Source of the DNA: Spirometra erinaceieuropaei
Lineage: Eukaryota > Platyhelminthes > Cestoda > Diphyllobothriidea > Diphyllobothriidae
DNA length: 64,000 nucleotides
Direction of reading: 5' to 3'
Assembly: GCA_902702965.1 (NCBI GenBank)
Contig: CACRXP010001135.1
Location: 28,876-92,875 of the forward strand
Part shown: in pieces, positions 9,771-21,899 of the stretch
How positions within the stretch are numbered: position 1 is the stretch's first letter
Layout: each line of letters begins with the position of its first letter
Translations under genes and position numbers: made by a program
Notes under the pieces: generated by a model
Told to the model about the DNA's origin: nothing
The model's input: only the letters and a program-made list of their open reading frames with translations
Database searches by the model: none

Positions 9771-12690
9771 TAAAAATTAGGTATCATGTGTTGGATTATT
9801 CAGCAAGGACCATTTGGTTAGGATGACGTCTCCTAACTTCATGATCGAGACTAGAATTTAACCTAAACATCTCAGTTAGTCGCCAAATGCGCAAATGGTC
9901 GTATATTGTCTGATTATCAATTATCTAGACTTACCGATATACTGAATGGCAGTGGGTGGGCCGCATCTGTGGCTAGGTCGCAGTCACTTTGGTTTAAATA
10001 GTTTAAATGGGCACCTAATGGTTTATGGGACGAGGAGGACGACTGCGTGCGCAATAGAAAAGTGCTTTATAAAACACGTTTGGTTACATAAAACACAATT
10101 TTGGTTATAACCAAAATTAAAGTTCCAAATAAACTCTTTGTGTCAATTATCACAGACAGAACCGTTGGAAATCTTCTGATTTCCACCCATGTTGGAATTA
10201 AATCAGTGCGTACTGCCGCTGATGAGGCTGACGCATGGGACTCCGTCAGAGTAATGAGAAGCGAGAACACAAATAATATTAATTTGAATCTGGCTGTTAT
10301 TTCTCTACCTGTTTCGTGTAACCTTTGATGCTTATTTTTAACAATAATGCATAAATGATATGAGACATTTACTGATTACCAGGTTGGACACTTTGTCTGT
10401 TATATCTAAATTCTACTGTCGAAACGTCGTCACAAGATGGCATAATTATCATTTAAAAATAATGCTAAGCCCCGGGTGACGTCCCGACATTAACATGGTA
10501 AATGAACAGAAAAGACGCATTTCCGGAAACCAGGAAGAATTGTACCCTTACAAAGTAAAAGTCTGCAAAATTGGGGACTAACCAAAGATATATAGGCAGG
10601 CGTACACCCAACTAACCAGAGCAAGTGCGCACTGTACGCTCAACTGCAAAATGTACATGACCTGAAACCACCGCCTTGCTCTGCAGGTCTTATACAGGAT
10701 TCGGCTAACACCAAGGAAACTAACCTATCCTGCTCTATTTTGATTCTGAAAGTTTGTAATTTTGGCGAGAAAGCCAAGTTATCTGCTAAAAACCGTATTC
10801 AAATTAATAAATTGCCCGTCAATTTATTTTACAGGCCGTTTGTTCTTAACCTGTGGTTTTGGCTGTCGCATTTTGAACACAGCTCAGAATGGGTAGATAT
10901 CTTTCGTTAATGTTCTATATGTTCAGGTAAAGTGACTGAGGTCAGATATGAGCTATCACATTGTGTTCAGAAAATGTGCATAATCTGTTCAGTTTAAGGT
11001 CTGGTGACAAGAAAGACAGCCATCAAGCTCGTATACATAATCCCCGGGCAAACATGAACACTTCATTTGGAGGCAGAGAACCGCCCTCCAATAAAAAATC
11101 ATTTAATAAATTAAAATGACATTAATATTTTTTTGGCACAGTGATCATTTTTCCAATGTGCAGGCCATTACAGATGCTATAAGTAATAAGTCTGAATTTT
11201 GTAGTGCAAGTACAAATTTAATTCATGGAATTAGGTTTACGATTACTATGGTAAAACTGCCTATATCTAAAGGTCTTCATTGTAATCGGCGGCAGAAAAT
11301 GTGGAAGTGCACTAAGGATTGAAATATCCCGCTTGATTTTCTGTTTTTATTCACAAACGGAACGTAAATTGCGAAAATGCGAGCCTTTCAGCCCCGCGGA
11401 CACGATATGCGCCCTATCAGTCATTCACTTTCTTAGATGATGAGATTATAGATTACTGACCCATAAACTATAATGCCTGTGACTAAAGCAACAGTTCAAT
11501 AAAATAACGTCAGAAAGACAGAGGTGCTAAATCATATGTGCCGAATTTCCTTAACTATCAGATCGTCCAAGTTTCTTTTTTGGATTCTCATAAATGCTAA
11601 CTTACATCCGAACAGGGCTGCATTGCCCATGTTTTAATTTTTCGGAAGTATTAAAAGAACAATCATTTTGGCTAAAATGTAGCTATTCATGACTCTATCT
11701 TCGTTTTACGCATAAAAGCAGACATTTTAGGAATGCAATTGCACTGTGCAGTTTTTTTCCGTTACTGCTGGCTGAAGATTAGACTAAAAACAGGTCAGCA
11801 ACAGAGGGAAATTTAAGTAAGGTATGGCACGCGTGTACTCCTGTTTACATTTCATTGACTGCTTCATTCTTCTCCCATTTTTGCTTCCGAGACTGTATTA
11901 ACCCCAAAAATACATTTTGCTATAATGCGTTGCATGGGAGAGTAGCATGGGCTACAGTTTTGGCAAATTACATTTTCTCGTCGACCAAAGTGATCTGGCG
12001 CTCACGTCCATATTTTCAGTCTAATAGCTTATTATCAGGAGTACAGTATGATCCACTCATTAATAAAAAAAGAACAGCGCCCCGTCAGCCAAAAACGCAA
12101 ATAATAATCGACAACTACTTAGCCAAAAAAATTCATTTTTTGCTCCTAAAAAGGGATTAATCGTACATTTCCAAACAGTTGTAAACGACAAAATGGAAAA
12201 ACGTTGCCTGAGTATAAAGCTCATAAGACTGGTAACAATCTATTTATTATAATAACCATGAACTGCGATTGTTTAAGCATTCTCCCCCTCTCTCGGCGAC
12301 CATTTCAGGTATGCATGAACAAGGTAAATTCGGGCAGTTATTAACCAAAAGCTACTGGGTGAGAATAAGTATAATGGTTGACACGAAACACTAAACGTAT
12401 TCCATCTAACTACATGAGCAAATACTCCAACTGACAAAATTCGTTAAAGCGGAATGCTTCTGAACCATACGCGCGCTTGGGCCTGCCAACGCAAACACTC
12501 TTGACTACAGTAAATGTGCTTACTCGGAAAATGCTAATCAAAAGACACAGGCGGTAGATTACAATTCAATGACTTCTTAATTATGGTTGAAGTATCGATA
12601 GTCGGGCGGCACGACCACATGATATTTAATTAACTTCATCATGCGGGCATCGACAGGAGTTTCTTTGCAGTCATCTGCAAAATCACACAG
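9771..12690. other. AT-rich sequence, no gene recognised
   Basis: No reading frame of convincing length or composition. A short hairpin with six paired bases (CTGACG / CGTCAG) lies at 10228-10249. A purine-poor block sits at 12280-12300. I see no transposon coding motifs. Confidence 0.5.
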
Positions 12691-12779
12691 CAGAAAATGA
12701 TTACTAGCGTGATGGAAAAGCTTCAATTGATTTTGGATGTCTTCACAAACTCCAATATATTTTACACAACAAATGCTGG

Positions 12780-13700
12780 AAGTCGCCAGAGGCTGCTCCG
12801 CAGGTTTATAAGCCGTCAGACCTTGCACAGATACTTGATGTTAGCCAGTCGCCCAACGTGGTGCAGTATTTCCAAGCGAAAAAGGACTGCTGACTTCCGA
12901 AGTAAGGTGTCGATGCCGAATACCCATGGGAAAGGGGACACTGCGACAACACACGGACTGGTTTGACTTCAGGCATGCAAAAATAATAATGCTATGCGGT
13001 CTGCAAATGTTACAAATGTGGAACGAATAGGGCAATGAGAACTGTTTCAGTGTTCAAAGGAAGACACGAACCACTACCAAAGGCAGAAGGAACGGCCCTT
13101 GCGTCTTTGGAGGGCACAGGAGTAATTAGATGTGCGTCATTGGTAGGCATCGGTAGAAATGCAGCTGTGGAATTGTATGATCTCTGGCGGGATGTCCTTA
13201 CGAAAGTCCTCCTCAAGGAGGTGAATCAATTAGGAGGAGCGGAATCAGAAGTCCAAGTGGATGAGACCATGATTACAAGGCGAACGTACAACATCGAATG
13301 CCTCATGAAGCAAAACGGGAGTTTGGGTTAGGATGTCTGATTAGATGGTCATTTCTAGGCGATCTTTGAACTAGTGAAGGATGGAAGTTAGCCATCCCTA
13401 AAGCCATAACAAAAAAATGGATAGCCCCAGGCGGACCAGCGGATGGCGTATGCCTGTATAACCGTAGAAGGCTGTCTCCACCTGAAGGTTAACCATTTCG
13501 TCCATTTTGTAGATTCGATCACCAAAAAGAGTGCGAACGCGATTAAAGCATACTGAGTAGGCTGAAAAGAAAATTGCGCGGGCATGGACCCATCAAGTGT
13601 AGGATGGTCTGGATACACATCGGCGAAGCCCAATACGCCTGTCGTGCATTGTGAAGACAAACAATTTGCCAGAACTCTAGGACAGATTCTTATCGCATGT
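12780..13700 (+). mobile_element. Merlin-like (IS1016-type) DNA transposon remnant
   Basis: The frame from about 13034 to 13331 carries AAVELYDLWRDV, then QLGGAESEVQVDETMITRR. This is the first catalytic block of Merlin/IS1016-family transposases (Leu-Gly-Gly, then Val-Asp-Glu-Thr, then basic-Arg-x-Tyr-Asn). After a stop and frameshifts, HLKVNHFVHFVDSITKKS near 13480-13530 and LKRKLRGHGPIKC near 13560-13600 match the C-terminal part of the same family. The N-terminal zinc-ribbon part is not clear. I did not find terminal inverted repeats or a target duplication. It is a cut-and-paste element that has decayed. Confidence 0.65.
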
Positions 13701-13929
13701 AGCGGAAGCGTATCCGGTGATGGATGGCAGCGGAAAGAAGCTAAACGTAAGGCTGTTGACACGGAGGTAAGCAATAAATTGATAAAGTAACCGTATATCT
13801 ATCTATATATGCACAGGCAAACGACGCGCCTACGCCGAAGACAAGCCGAAGGAAAGGCAGTGAGGAATTTCCTAATGAAAACTAATGCAGACGGAAATAT
13901 CAGTAATGTGTTCACAGTTTTTACTGCAA

Positions 13930-14660
13930 TCGAAAACTTCCTTGTGGGTCGGCATTAGATTGTGTGCATCGGTTAAGGAAAATCAGATCCTGCCGCGGTG
14001 AAGAGTGATGTTCCCCAGGGTTCAGTACTGGGACTCATTTTGACCTTAATAGCCGTGGACGATTGCACGAGGGCTTCGCACTGCGAAGCAGCATTGTTTT
14101 CAAAATACATGAACAAATGGAGTGTAGTCCAGGGGTCTGCTGATGAAAATAGATTTTAAATCAATCTAGATCGGCTGAAGGAATGGTCAAAATGTTGGCT
14201 CATGTTGTTCATTCTCGGTAAGTTTGGCGGACTTTGCCTGGACAAGCGAGGGAAGCCCGACAACATAGGAGTCTAGTTTGTGGATAGTGCAGCTAAGAAA
14301 ATAGTTAAAGGTCAAATCTCTTTTCCTTACGCAACCCACCTAACAAATCGGGACCTCCTCCCTTGAGTTAAAGGCAGCTGCTCGTGGATCTCCTAAAGCG
14401 ATCCACATTATGAGGGGATTGGACTGCAACTCATTCTTTTAGGACTTCTTTCAATTCGCTACCTCGACTAACCCCTGAGGTCACCCGTTAAAACGGTGCA
14501 TGCAGCAGGCACGTCTGGATGTACAGGAGTTCTCCTTCGCTGTCAAAGTTGTCAAACCACGGAATATTCTCGCGCGAACATGTTGTGTTGCATCATTAAT
14601 ATAAAGCTTTAACAAGTACCTTGGTCTATTTTGTTCCATAATAAGCATGAACGATGAGAG
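13930..14660 (+). mobile_element. CR1-like LINE 3' fragment
   Basis: Plus-strand remnants of the same LINE group as copy 2: SDVPQGSVLGLILTLIAVDD near 14000, a catalytic block eroded to SKYMNKWS near 14105, and NLDRLKEWSKCWLMLF near 14165-14205. QISFPYATHLTNRDLLP near 14310-14360 is followed by the C-terminal tail to about 14640. Multiple stops and frameshifts. It ends near the sequence CATGAACGATGAGAG, which matches the 3' end of copy 2. Confidence 0.75.
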
Positions 14661-15130
14661 ATCGAGCTCATCCCCTGTGACTTAAACCCAATTTGTTATA
14701 CTAATATAGGCCCGTTCGAATTTTTTCAGCGGAAATACTTTCTCTGTACATCGCAACCACTGATTGTGCGAAAATTACTGCTTGTAAAGTGTGTGGGTTA
14801 CATTGCAGCCGCATCCGTTAAATAATGAGGTTTCTTAAAATAGTCTACATTTTCCTGCTTACAGCTATGCAGTTGGTTTAAGGAATACTTCGGAATGTAC
14901 CCGAATTTATTCCTCCCTACATAGCCTTATGTATCGACAGGATGCTGTGTTGAATAAAAGTGATCATTTGGAGATGCCTTTCGGGCCTTTGCCGAAATGA
15001 ATACTTTAGTAACCGGATACAGTGTTAAACAAGAGACAACTGACAGGTTTGCATCTGACAAAAAGTTCCATAAGACACTTAAAACATGATGACCAATCAA
15101 TTATTTTAAGCGTATTTCTCTCCCTTGTGC
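14661..15130. other. No gene recognised
   Basis: AT-rich spacer with no coding motif seen. Confidence 0.4.
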
Positions 15131-15560
15131 ATATGGACATGTGGCGGCCAGCCATCATGACTGGTCTGGCGTCATTGTTCAAGACCTCGCTGTCTCAAGG
15201 TCATTCACCCCTTGCAGCGAGCCGTCCCAGACGAGCTGACCTGAAGTCACACAACCAACATCTCGGGCATACCTGCGTCCGCGCCGTCGCAGCTGCCCAT
15301 GCGGCCACTTGAATGCGCCACCCCTGCAACCAGCGGAACAAGCCACTGGGACACCACCCCTCGGCAAATGCAACACGCACGCTGACTGGCCACCAATTGA
15401 GCTTGGCCTACAAGCCTACGAAAGCGGCTGCCACCATTATCTCAGGGACTCTCAGGCCTGACTGGACGCAGTCAACACCAGCCCTGGCTTCGCCTGTGGC
15501 CACTGTCGCCTGAGAGGACAACTCCGGGTTCTGTGCACAATAAGCCCTTCATTCTGGTGC
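15130..15560. other. GC-rich block of unknown origin
   Basis: Base composition jumps well above the flanks, with many CpG and GCC/GGC runs. Open frames of about 96 and 65 codons exist on the two strands, but neither shows a family motif. It may be the degenerate 3' part of a retroelement or a SINE-like unit. Confidence 0.35.
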
Positions 15561-15819
15561 CCTCCATCTTCTCCTTACCATCTGGGATTTGACTTGATGA
15601 TTTTAGCGCTCAGAGCACTTACTCTCACCGCCTGGCCGCTACAGACACCGATTTTCCATGTATGTGCATTCATAATAGCGCTTAGCTGACTTAGGCAAAC
15701 AGGGCAGGATATAATGGTACCAAAAAATTTGCGGCGGACCGTCAGCTGCAGTCTTACTAAGCCTCTTCCGATTGCACGGACAAAGGATGGCTTGCCAATG
15801 CACGCCACTTCAAATGGTG

Positions 15820-16110
15820 TTTATGAACTCACATGAACTTGCGGATGCAAGTACATTGGGCGAACACGATTGCAGTTGGCAGCCAGGTCTTTTGAACACC
15901 TATACAGATGGCTCGTAAAGCAAGAAAATAAAATTCCATGTTACTCCATTACGAAACACCTGCTTGATAGACCTCACTCCGTCGACCTTAAAACTTCCTT
16001 CCGAGTACTTGTTCGGGCACGAACAATTTGGACATTGCGTTACCTAGTGGCGGCCTATATACAGAGGATGAAACCAGATCTTTGTAAACAGATGGAACAC
16101 GCGGTTAGCC
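15820..16110 (+). pseudogene. PLE GIY-YIG nuclease fragment
   Basis: The frame at 15825-16110 reads GVYELT, a stop, then TCGCKYIGRTRLQLAARSF, which has the Cys-x-Cys-Gly, Tyr-Ile-Gly and Arg-Thr pattern of the PLE GIY-YIG domain. A helical C-terminal part with ITKHLLDRPHSVDLK follows. One in-frame stop interrupts the motif. No RT part lies next to it. Confidence 0.75.
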
Positions 16111-16229
16111 CAAAATTGGCAATGATTGCCTCTAGCTCCATGATTTTCTCTTCTCCTCTACCTTTTTGCTCGTTAACACCCTCTTTTTTCACTATTCTTC
16201 TCATAGGGTGTTTGAGTTACTAACTTTAT

Positions 16230-16590
16230 CGATAAGCCAGCTTTACCCAAAACCATGACCTTATTGGTCTGCATTGATTTTGTGCACGAATTCAAATCTC
16301 TTGTATTCTTCCCACTCGTTATATATGTTATGAAGCGACAGTACAGCGAAATTCGTTGGTACCATTAAATGCATCCCTGGTTGCTTACTTCAGCTTCATA
16401 CCGGGGACAAAATTCTTCAAATGTAATGAAAAAAGGCGGTGTATATAAGTTAAACTATTTGTACAATAAACAAACTGTGCAACACGACATGCGCCTCTAG
16501 ACGGTGATGCATTGAGCGAAACTGGTAAGCCAGTCAGCGGAAAAAAATAACACCGCTGACCACGACCGGCTACGCACGACGAAATCGACT
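16230..16590. other. No gene recognised
   Basis: AT-rich spacer between two PLE pieces. Nothing coding seen. Confidence 0.4.
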
Positions 16591-16599
16591 AGGACAGGA

Positions 16600-17352
16600 A
16601 GTCTGAAGATTTAGGCATGCAGCAGATTGGCGTCGGACAGTTATTGCTGAGGGTTAAACACGGAATCTGGACAACATGGTAACCTACGGAGTTAGACATT
16701 AAATAAGGAGACACGATAGATGGGACGAGAGTTTTATTAGCCTGACGTTTCGGATTCCGCCTCGAATCCATAATCAAAGACAATAGCAGATACACGTGAT
16801 TCATGCAAAAGGGGCTTCAGTATTTATAGGATTCAGTAGCCATGTTACCACATACCTTTGAACATTCACGGCTCCCCCCTTCATCGGGATCGTTGCATTT
16901 GGTGTGGTAATTGTTTGATGACCGACATTCGTTTCGTTAATTGTTACAATTTCATCACGTGCTTTGGGTGTTGGTGTGATGATTGTTCGACCATCTGAAG
17001 CACCGACCTTGGTGTTGGGAAAAGTGTTCACCTCTGCGCGCCCCGCGTGGCTAATTAATCCGCCTAGGTGAAGTCTCAGCAGTGAGTCTAGAAGGGGAAG
17101 ATCATTGCACTTGTTAATGGATTGGGGGACCTAAACCATGATTGAAGTTACTCCCGGGTCACGCGGTTGTAACCTCTTGTGATAATATCTGCCTCATCGA
17201 ATTTGAACGTGTGGCCGGATCTCGTCGAACGAGTCCCAGCTTTAGAGCAGGCGTCCTTTATGCGTAACGCTGCAGCGTGTTCGGCCATTCTCGTTGGGAG
17301 CTGTCTTCCGGTTTCTCCGACGTAGTTGCTTTCTCGCATGTGGTGCTGTTGC
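16600..17352 (-). mobile_element. PLE 3' part (nuclease tail), inverted arm A
   Basis: Minus strand: SNYVGETGRQLPTRMAEHAA (GIY-YIG domain, about 17325-17265), then GHTFKFDEADIITRGYNRV (17215-17160). A long polar tail with NTKVGASDGRTIITPTPKA and GHQTITTP repeats runs down to about 16800. The tail continues into a hammerhead-like fold at 16740-16781. The upstream end at about 17352 touches the start of an oppositely oriented copy of the same tail. Confidence 0.82.
16740..16781 (-). ncRNA. Hammerhead-ribozyme-like motif in PLE 3' tail
   Basis: On the minus strand the order is GTCT (helix I), TTGATTA (in the place of CUGANGA), then helix II GGATTC / GAATCC (six Watson-Crick pairs) with loop GAGGCG. 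GAAAC and GTC (cleavage triplet) follow, then AGGC, which can pair with GTCT. Helix III is almost absent, as described for minimal hammerheads of Penelope-like elements. The first core base is T instead of C and the conserved G is T, so activity is doubtful. Confidence 0.6.
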
Positions 17353-17775
17353 GGACAAAGCAACTACGACGAGATCCGGCCACACTCAAATTCGACGACG
17401 CCGAAATTCTCGCAAGAGGTGACAACCGCGTGAGCCGGGAGCTACCTGGATCATGGCTTACTGGTCCCCAGTCCATTAACAATTGCTATGATCTTCCCCT
17501 TCTATACTCACTGCTGAGACTTCGCCTAGGCGGATTAATTAGCCACGCGGGGCGCGCACAGGTGATCACTTTTCCCAACACCAAGGTCGGTGCTTCAGAT
17601 GGTCGAACAATCATCACACCAACACTCAACGCACGTGATGAAATCGTATCAATTAACGACGCGAATGTCGGCCATCAAACAATTAGCACACCAAGTGTGG
17701 CAATCCCGTAAAAAGGAGGGAGCCGTTAATGTTCGCAATAGATGCGATATGCATTTGTATGACAGAACGTAGGTA
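17353..17775 (+). mobile_element. PLE 3' part (nuclease tail), inverted arm B
   Basis: Plus-strand copy of the tail in arm A: LKFDDAEILARGDNRVSREL (near 17385-17440), WLTGPQSINNCYDLP, the NTKVGASDGRTIITPT block and NVGHQTISTP, ending near 17770. It lacks the GIY-YIG core and the hammerhead-like end. It meets arm A head to head at about 17352. Confidence 0.8.
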
Positions 17776-17786
17776 AGGCAGCTGAC

Positions 17787-17999
17787 CTAAAACCAAACGC
17801 TTGCAGTGGCCATGAACAGGCACACGCGTGGTGATACTGAACGGCAAAGGTGAAAAATTAGCTTAAACAGACAATTGAGATGGCTGCATGTCAACAAATG
17901 CATTGTTAATTCGACCCAACTGCGATCTACACTCACACTGAAGCGGGCGTCATGTTTTCTCCCAACTACGTTAGATTTCACTTCAGACATGTGGACCAT
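17787..17999 (-). pseudogene. Possible last exon of the secreted family
   Basis: A 70-codon frame contains DARFSVSVDRSWVELTMHLL, which lines up loosely with the ARVTV...LRLTDL block of the last exon in the two complete genes. No first or second exon was found beside it. Weak; it could be chance. Confidence 0.25.
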
Positions 18000-18159
18000 A
18001 CTTCAGACTGATTCACTTCAATTTGGTAGTGAATTACTGTGGAAATTAAAAAGCCACATTGTTAAATTTATTTACCGTTTAAGCCTAATAGACAAACAAT
18101 GTCCCCTCAGATACAGGGTTGCATACTGTCGTGTGGAATTCAATTTATAATGCCCAAGT

Positions 18160-18640
18160 GCAGGGTTTCATTTATTTAACTCAGATCAAATATGTCGTTT
18201 TGTCTGTATCATTCAAAATAACGGAAACGCGTTATGCCCGTCCTCATGATCTGATTTGCCGAGGTAGAGCCTTTTGCAATATTGACTAGTTGTTAAAGCA
18301 TGCTCCGAAAAATTATCCGACCACGCCATATCCTCGTGAAAAGGCAGTTAAAACACAATAAAACGAAATATCTTCGGAAGACACAAAGTATAATATCATT
18401 TGGTAAAGTATTCGACCGAATTTGTATTTTTGCTTTTTGGAAAAAAACCTAAAATTACTTAATGAGTGGGATTAAATGCACGTCGACCGTTGCAGCCTTG
18501 TAGGTCAGATAGTTAGATCTTTGGCTGCGCGCATGCTTTGTCCTTACTTATGTGGCTTTGAATCCCACCAAGGCCGCCGCGTTTTAATAAGCGATTAGAA
18601 GGAGGATTATCAGTAACTGAAAATTGTATAATTAGTGCAA
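18160..18640. other. No gene recognised
   Basis: Sequence downstream of the 18.6-21.8 kb gene. No AATAAA is visible on the minus strand within the first 60 bases after the stop. Confidence 0.4.
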
Positions 18641-18646
18641 ATGCGT

Positions 18647-21600
18647 TCACGTTTCAAAAATGCCCTTTGTTGTACAGAACATCGTATCGCTTTTTTGGAA
18701 AGCCGTACGAGCAAACGATTCCACGTTTGCTAGGGCTGTTTTGGCCCAAAACGTAATATTCTGATGAAAATGAGTGTCCATGTCATGCTGTGCAATTTGA
18801 AAGAGATTGAGGAATGTCAGATCCGATAGACGAAGCGTATTGGGCAATTTGCTGTCATACAGATAAATGACCACTGCATTTAAAAACACGTTTCTCAACC
18901 AAAGGCTAATGGGGGTGTGCGATTCCAACTGGGTTCCTTCGGCATTTCCAATGTCCCAGTCCTTTGAAATGCATGAAGACACAAATAAATGTAAAGGAAT
19001 CAAGTGTTAATTTTATTTTTAATTTGGAAATGTTATTCTGATGCAACCCATCTTCGCGACATGTAATTTCAACTGGAATTAGGAATATTTTCTCCAATTT
19101 TTAGAATTTTTTGTGAAGAACATTTCTGACCTTTTTATCCAGTAGCATAGAAAGTCGAGGGATCTCAACGAAACACTGGAAACGAATTAATTTTCTTCTA
19201 GGGAAAACCCGCAATAGCTCACAAGCCGCAATTTTCATTGGAGCCATTATCTCCATTCGAAATTTTACCCTTTGAATAGGGCTCACTTTTATCTCAAACA
19301 ACAAAGGAAACAGCTTCTCAAGGCTGCTTTTTACAAATTTATACATCAGGATGGATTTCTCCTTAGTCGGACACGGACAATTTTCCGAATCTGTAAAAGG
19401 GAAAGAAACGTAATTTACTTAACAAGTTACGCATAAAGCGGGTAGTGCGATTCATTTGACATTACGCCCCTCATCTATCGTCCCCAAAAGTGAACTCCAG
19501 GAAAACAGACCCCTGGTTTTATAATAAATTCACTTTACCCCTTAACAATGTCCGCATCACTGTATTTTGTGCGCACAGCCTGTTAGCTGGAGTAATCAAC
19601 CCCGATTTGCCTGCCATCACATCCCTGACTTCAATCCCTTACAAATACAGGGCAGTTGGTTTTCTGTGTCTTACGGTCTGCATAACTTGCTTGTGCTGGT
19701 TCATAATTTGCCAGCCAAAGAACCTGTTGTCTAAACAATTTAGTGTAAATCTACTGCTCAAATTAAACACATTACCACGTAAACTACCGACGTACTTGTA
19801 TTTTGAAATATAAATTTGCTAAGTAACAACACAAGGGCGTGCTACACTTTGTTGACGGAAAAATCAAATGAAAGCTAAGTTGTAACCTCGTCAACAAATA
19901 TCCATACCTCCTGATGGTTCGCAAATTATCTCGCGTCTCACTTAATGTGTGGTGCAAATATATAAGATAAATAGGTTAAATATCTAGCTAATTATTTGGT
20001 CAAATATAAGATCTGCTTCTATGCTGATGCTTATGAGACTGAAGTGAAGTTGCTCGTGTGTGAACTTTTGCAATACACAGGATTTTGACCTGCTCGACTT
20101 ACTTAGCAACTGAATTTGCGGTCAGCATACACCCGTCTGCAAGCTCGTCATCATATTGACTAGCCCAGTTGTTGTAAACTTAACCCTATCACGTTGGGTG
20201 AACTATCAAATACGTGATTGTTCGCTTACTTGCCATGCGCTTATGTGGAATACATGTAGGCTGAGACCTTGTCTTTCCTGCATAGAAAATACTCACATTT
20301 TATTTCACTGTAAACTGGATTTGTCTTGTTTGTTGAGCTAATTTGTCGCCTTGGGTTGTTTGTATCCACTTGTTTTACTTAGCCGGTTGTGGAGCTGGAA
20401 AATTGTCCGCATTTTTTTGCTGTGCGGCAGCTAACGCCTCCATTTATCAGCAAACATTCATTGCCATTTGAGCCCGCGGGACGTGAAAAATATCTAGGCA
20501 TTCAACTTAGGTCTCATTTTGCACTATTATTTTGTTAAAATCACAGGCCAACTGACTCTCGCGTGATTCGAAGAGGTCATTACAAATGACATAATGGTTT
20601 CTAATTGTAGGTGTAGCCGTGGACATCCGGAACGGCATATTCGAGCAGACACCTTTCTTACTTTACGAAATTATGAATTAACCGATAACAATTGTTAGAC
20701 AATACCGAGAGCTTCCCCTCCCATTTACGTTTGAGGCTCACCAGGCCGCAGGATAAACAGTTAAATTGCTGTATGCTTATTTTCCCTCGCAGTGTATAGG
20801 GACATAACAGTTTATTTTCGGGCAAATAAACAAAATATCGTGAAGTATTGTCTATAGGTACTGAAGAAGAGTATCACTACTCTACTACGCTTACGTGCAG
20901 CAATGACGTGATAAACAATTTATGAGTAATCGAGCAGTAGATGTTCAATGCGAAAGTATTTAGTTATGCATACCGAAATAGATTGATAACCGCTGCTCCA
21001 CCTGGTCTTCGCATTTGCACTAAACATAGAATCTTTCTCACCGAAGCTTTTCAGGGTTTTTAAACTACATGCCATGTAGATCCAAAGACAGCACTCGGGA
21101 AAGTTTAAAAACTAACTTCTCTCAACTGTGGCTTGTAAGCTGAAATGCATTTGGTACCACGTGTCATGATTTCCAGACGACAGCAACCGCTTGTTCTTAG
21201 CGGCACTTCGCCTGACTATCTGCTGTGCACGTAGTCTATGCTAACTTCTGGCGACGCAGAATGTATGCTAAATGACAATTCCAATCGTTGTAGGCCATTA
21301 GTTTTGCGTAAGGTACTGCATTAAAAGGAATCAAAAAATTGCTGGTCGGTTGTCAATACCATTGTTTTAGAAACCGAAATCGACGTTCTGAGGCGTGGTT
21401 TAATGCCGATATTTCCCTTTTAACGGAAGGCCGCCCTTGGTATAATTCAGACCAATTTTACACGGTAGGGCATTATCTAAGGCATTAAGTAGTCATTTCA
21501 CAAACTGTATGCTCTAAAATGGCTACTTTTTCATTTCCTCAATACAGATAACAATTCGACATAATGTATTTTACGCCTTAAATACCTGAGGATATTTTAA

Positions 21601-21838
21601 CTGTCGCATAAAATGCCTTGCACTTAAGCAGTTGTTAAACGACTAACGATGGACGCGAAAAGTGTGATTTGAGTTATTTACGATGATTTACGTTGTCTTC
21701 AGCTATTAATCAAGCCCCTTCGTTTAACGAAACGTATAAAACGATGTGATGCAGCAGAAACTGGGACTTACGAGACTTATTCGGACAAGCACACGCAAAA
21801 GCAACCGAGATAAGAAAGCACGCCAAGGTCAGTTGCAT
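18647..21838 (-). CDS. Small secreted protein, three-exon gene (family member P1)
   Basis: I do not recognise the family. Exon 1 is 21838-21772 (ATG plus 22 codons and one base). It encodes a signal peptide, MQLTLACFLISVAFACAC, ending CPNKS, with donor GTAAGT. Exon 2 is 19390-19131 (two bases plus 86 codons), after acceptor TTTTACAG. It starts with an ENCPCP segment, has a helical stretch MYKFVKSSLEKLF and a KVSP...VKFRM block, and ends Lys with donor GTCAGA. Exon 3 is 18961-18647 (104 codons plus stop), after TTTCAAAG. Its core is YLYDSKLPNTLRLSDLTF, then QIAQ and HF. Intron 1 is 2381 bases, intron 2 is 169. Phases are 1 and 0. The predicted product is about 213 residues, with no stop or shift. 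A TATATA box lies 42-43 bases upstream of the ATG. Function unknown; export from the cell is inferred from the signal peptide only. Confidence 0.75.
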
Positions 21839-21880
21839 AATTTGCAGAACGTACTTCTACTTTGTCGCTAGTAGGCGTTC

Positions 21881-21886
21881 TATATA
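21881..21886 (-). promoter_or_regulatory. TATA box of gene P1
   Basis: Minus-strand TATATA, 42-43 bases before the ATG at 21838. The same spacing is found in gene P2 and in its duplicated exon 1. The short distance implies a 5' leader of only about 10-15 bases if the usual TATA-to-start distance holds. Confidence 0.6.
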
Positions 21887-21899
21887 ACATCTAACAGAG

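Noticed and set aside
10219..10253. CTGATGAG followed by a six-pair stem (CTGACG / CGTCAG), like part of a hammerhead
   Set aside because: The GAAA that must follow helix II is absent (AGTAATG stands there), and the loop is ten bases. Not a hammerhead on present evidence.
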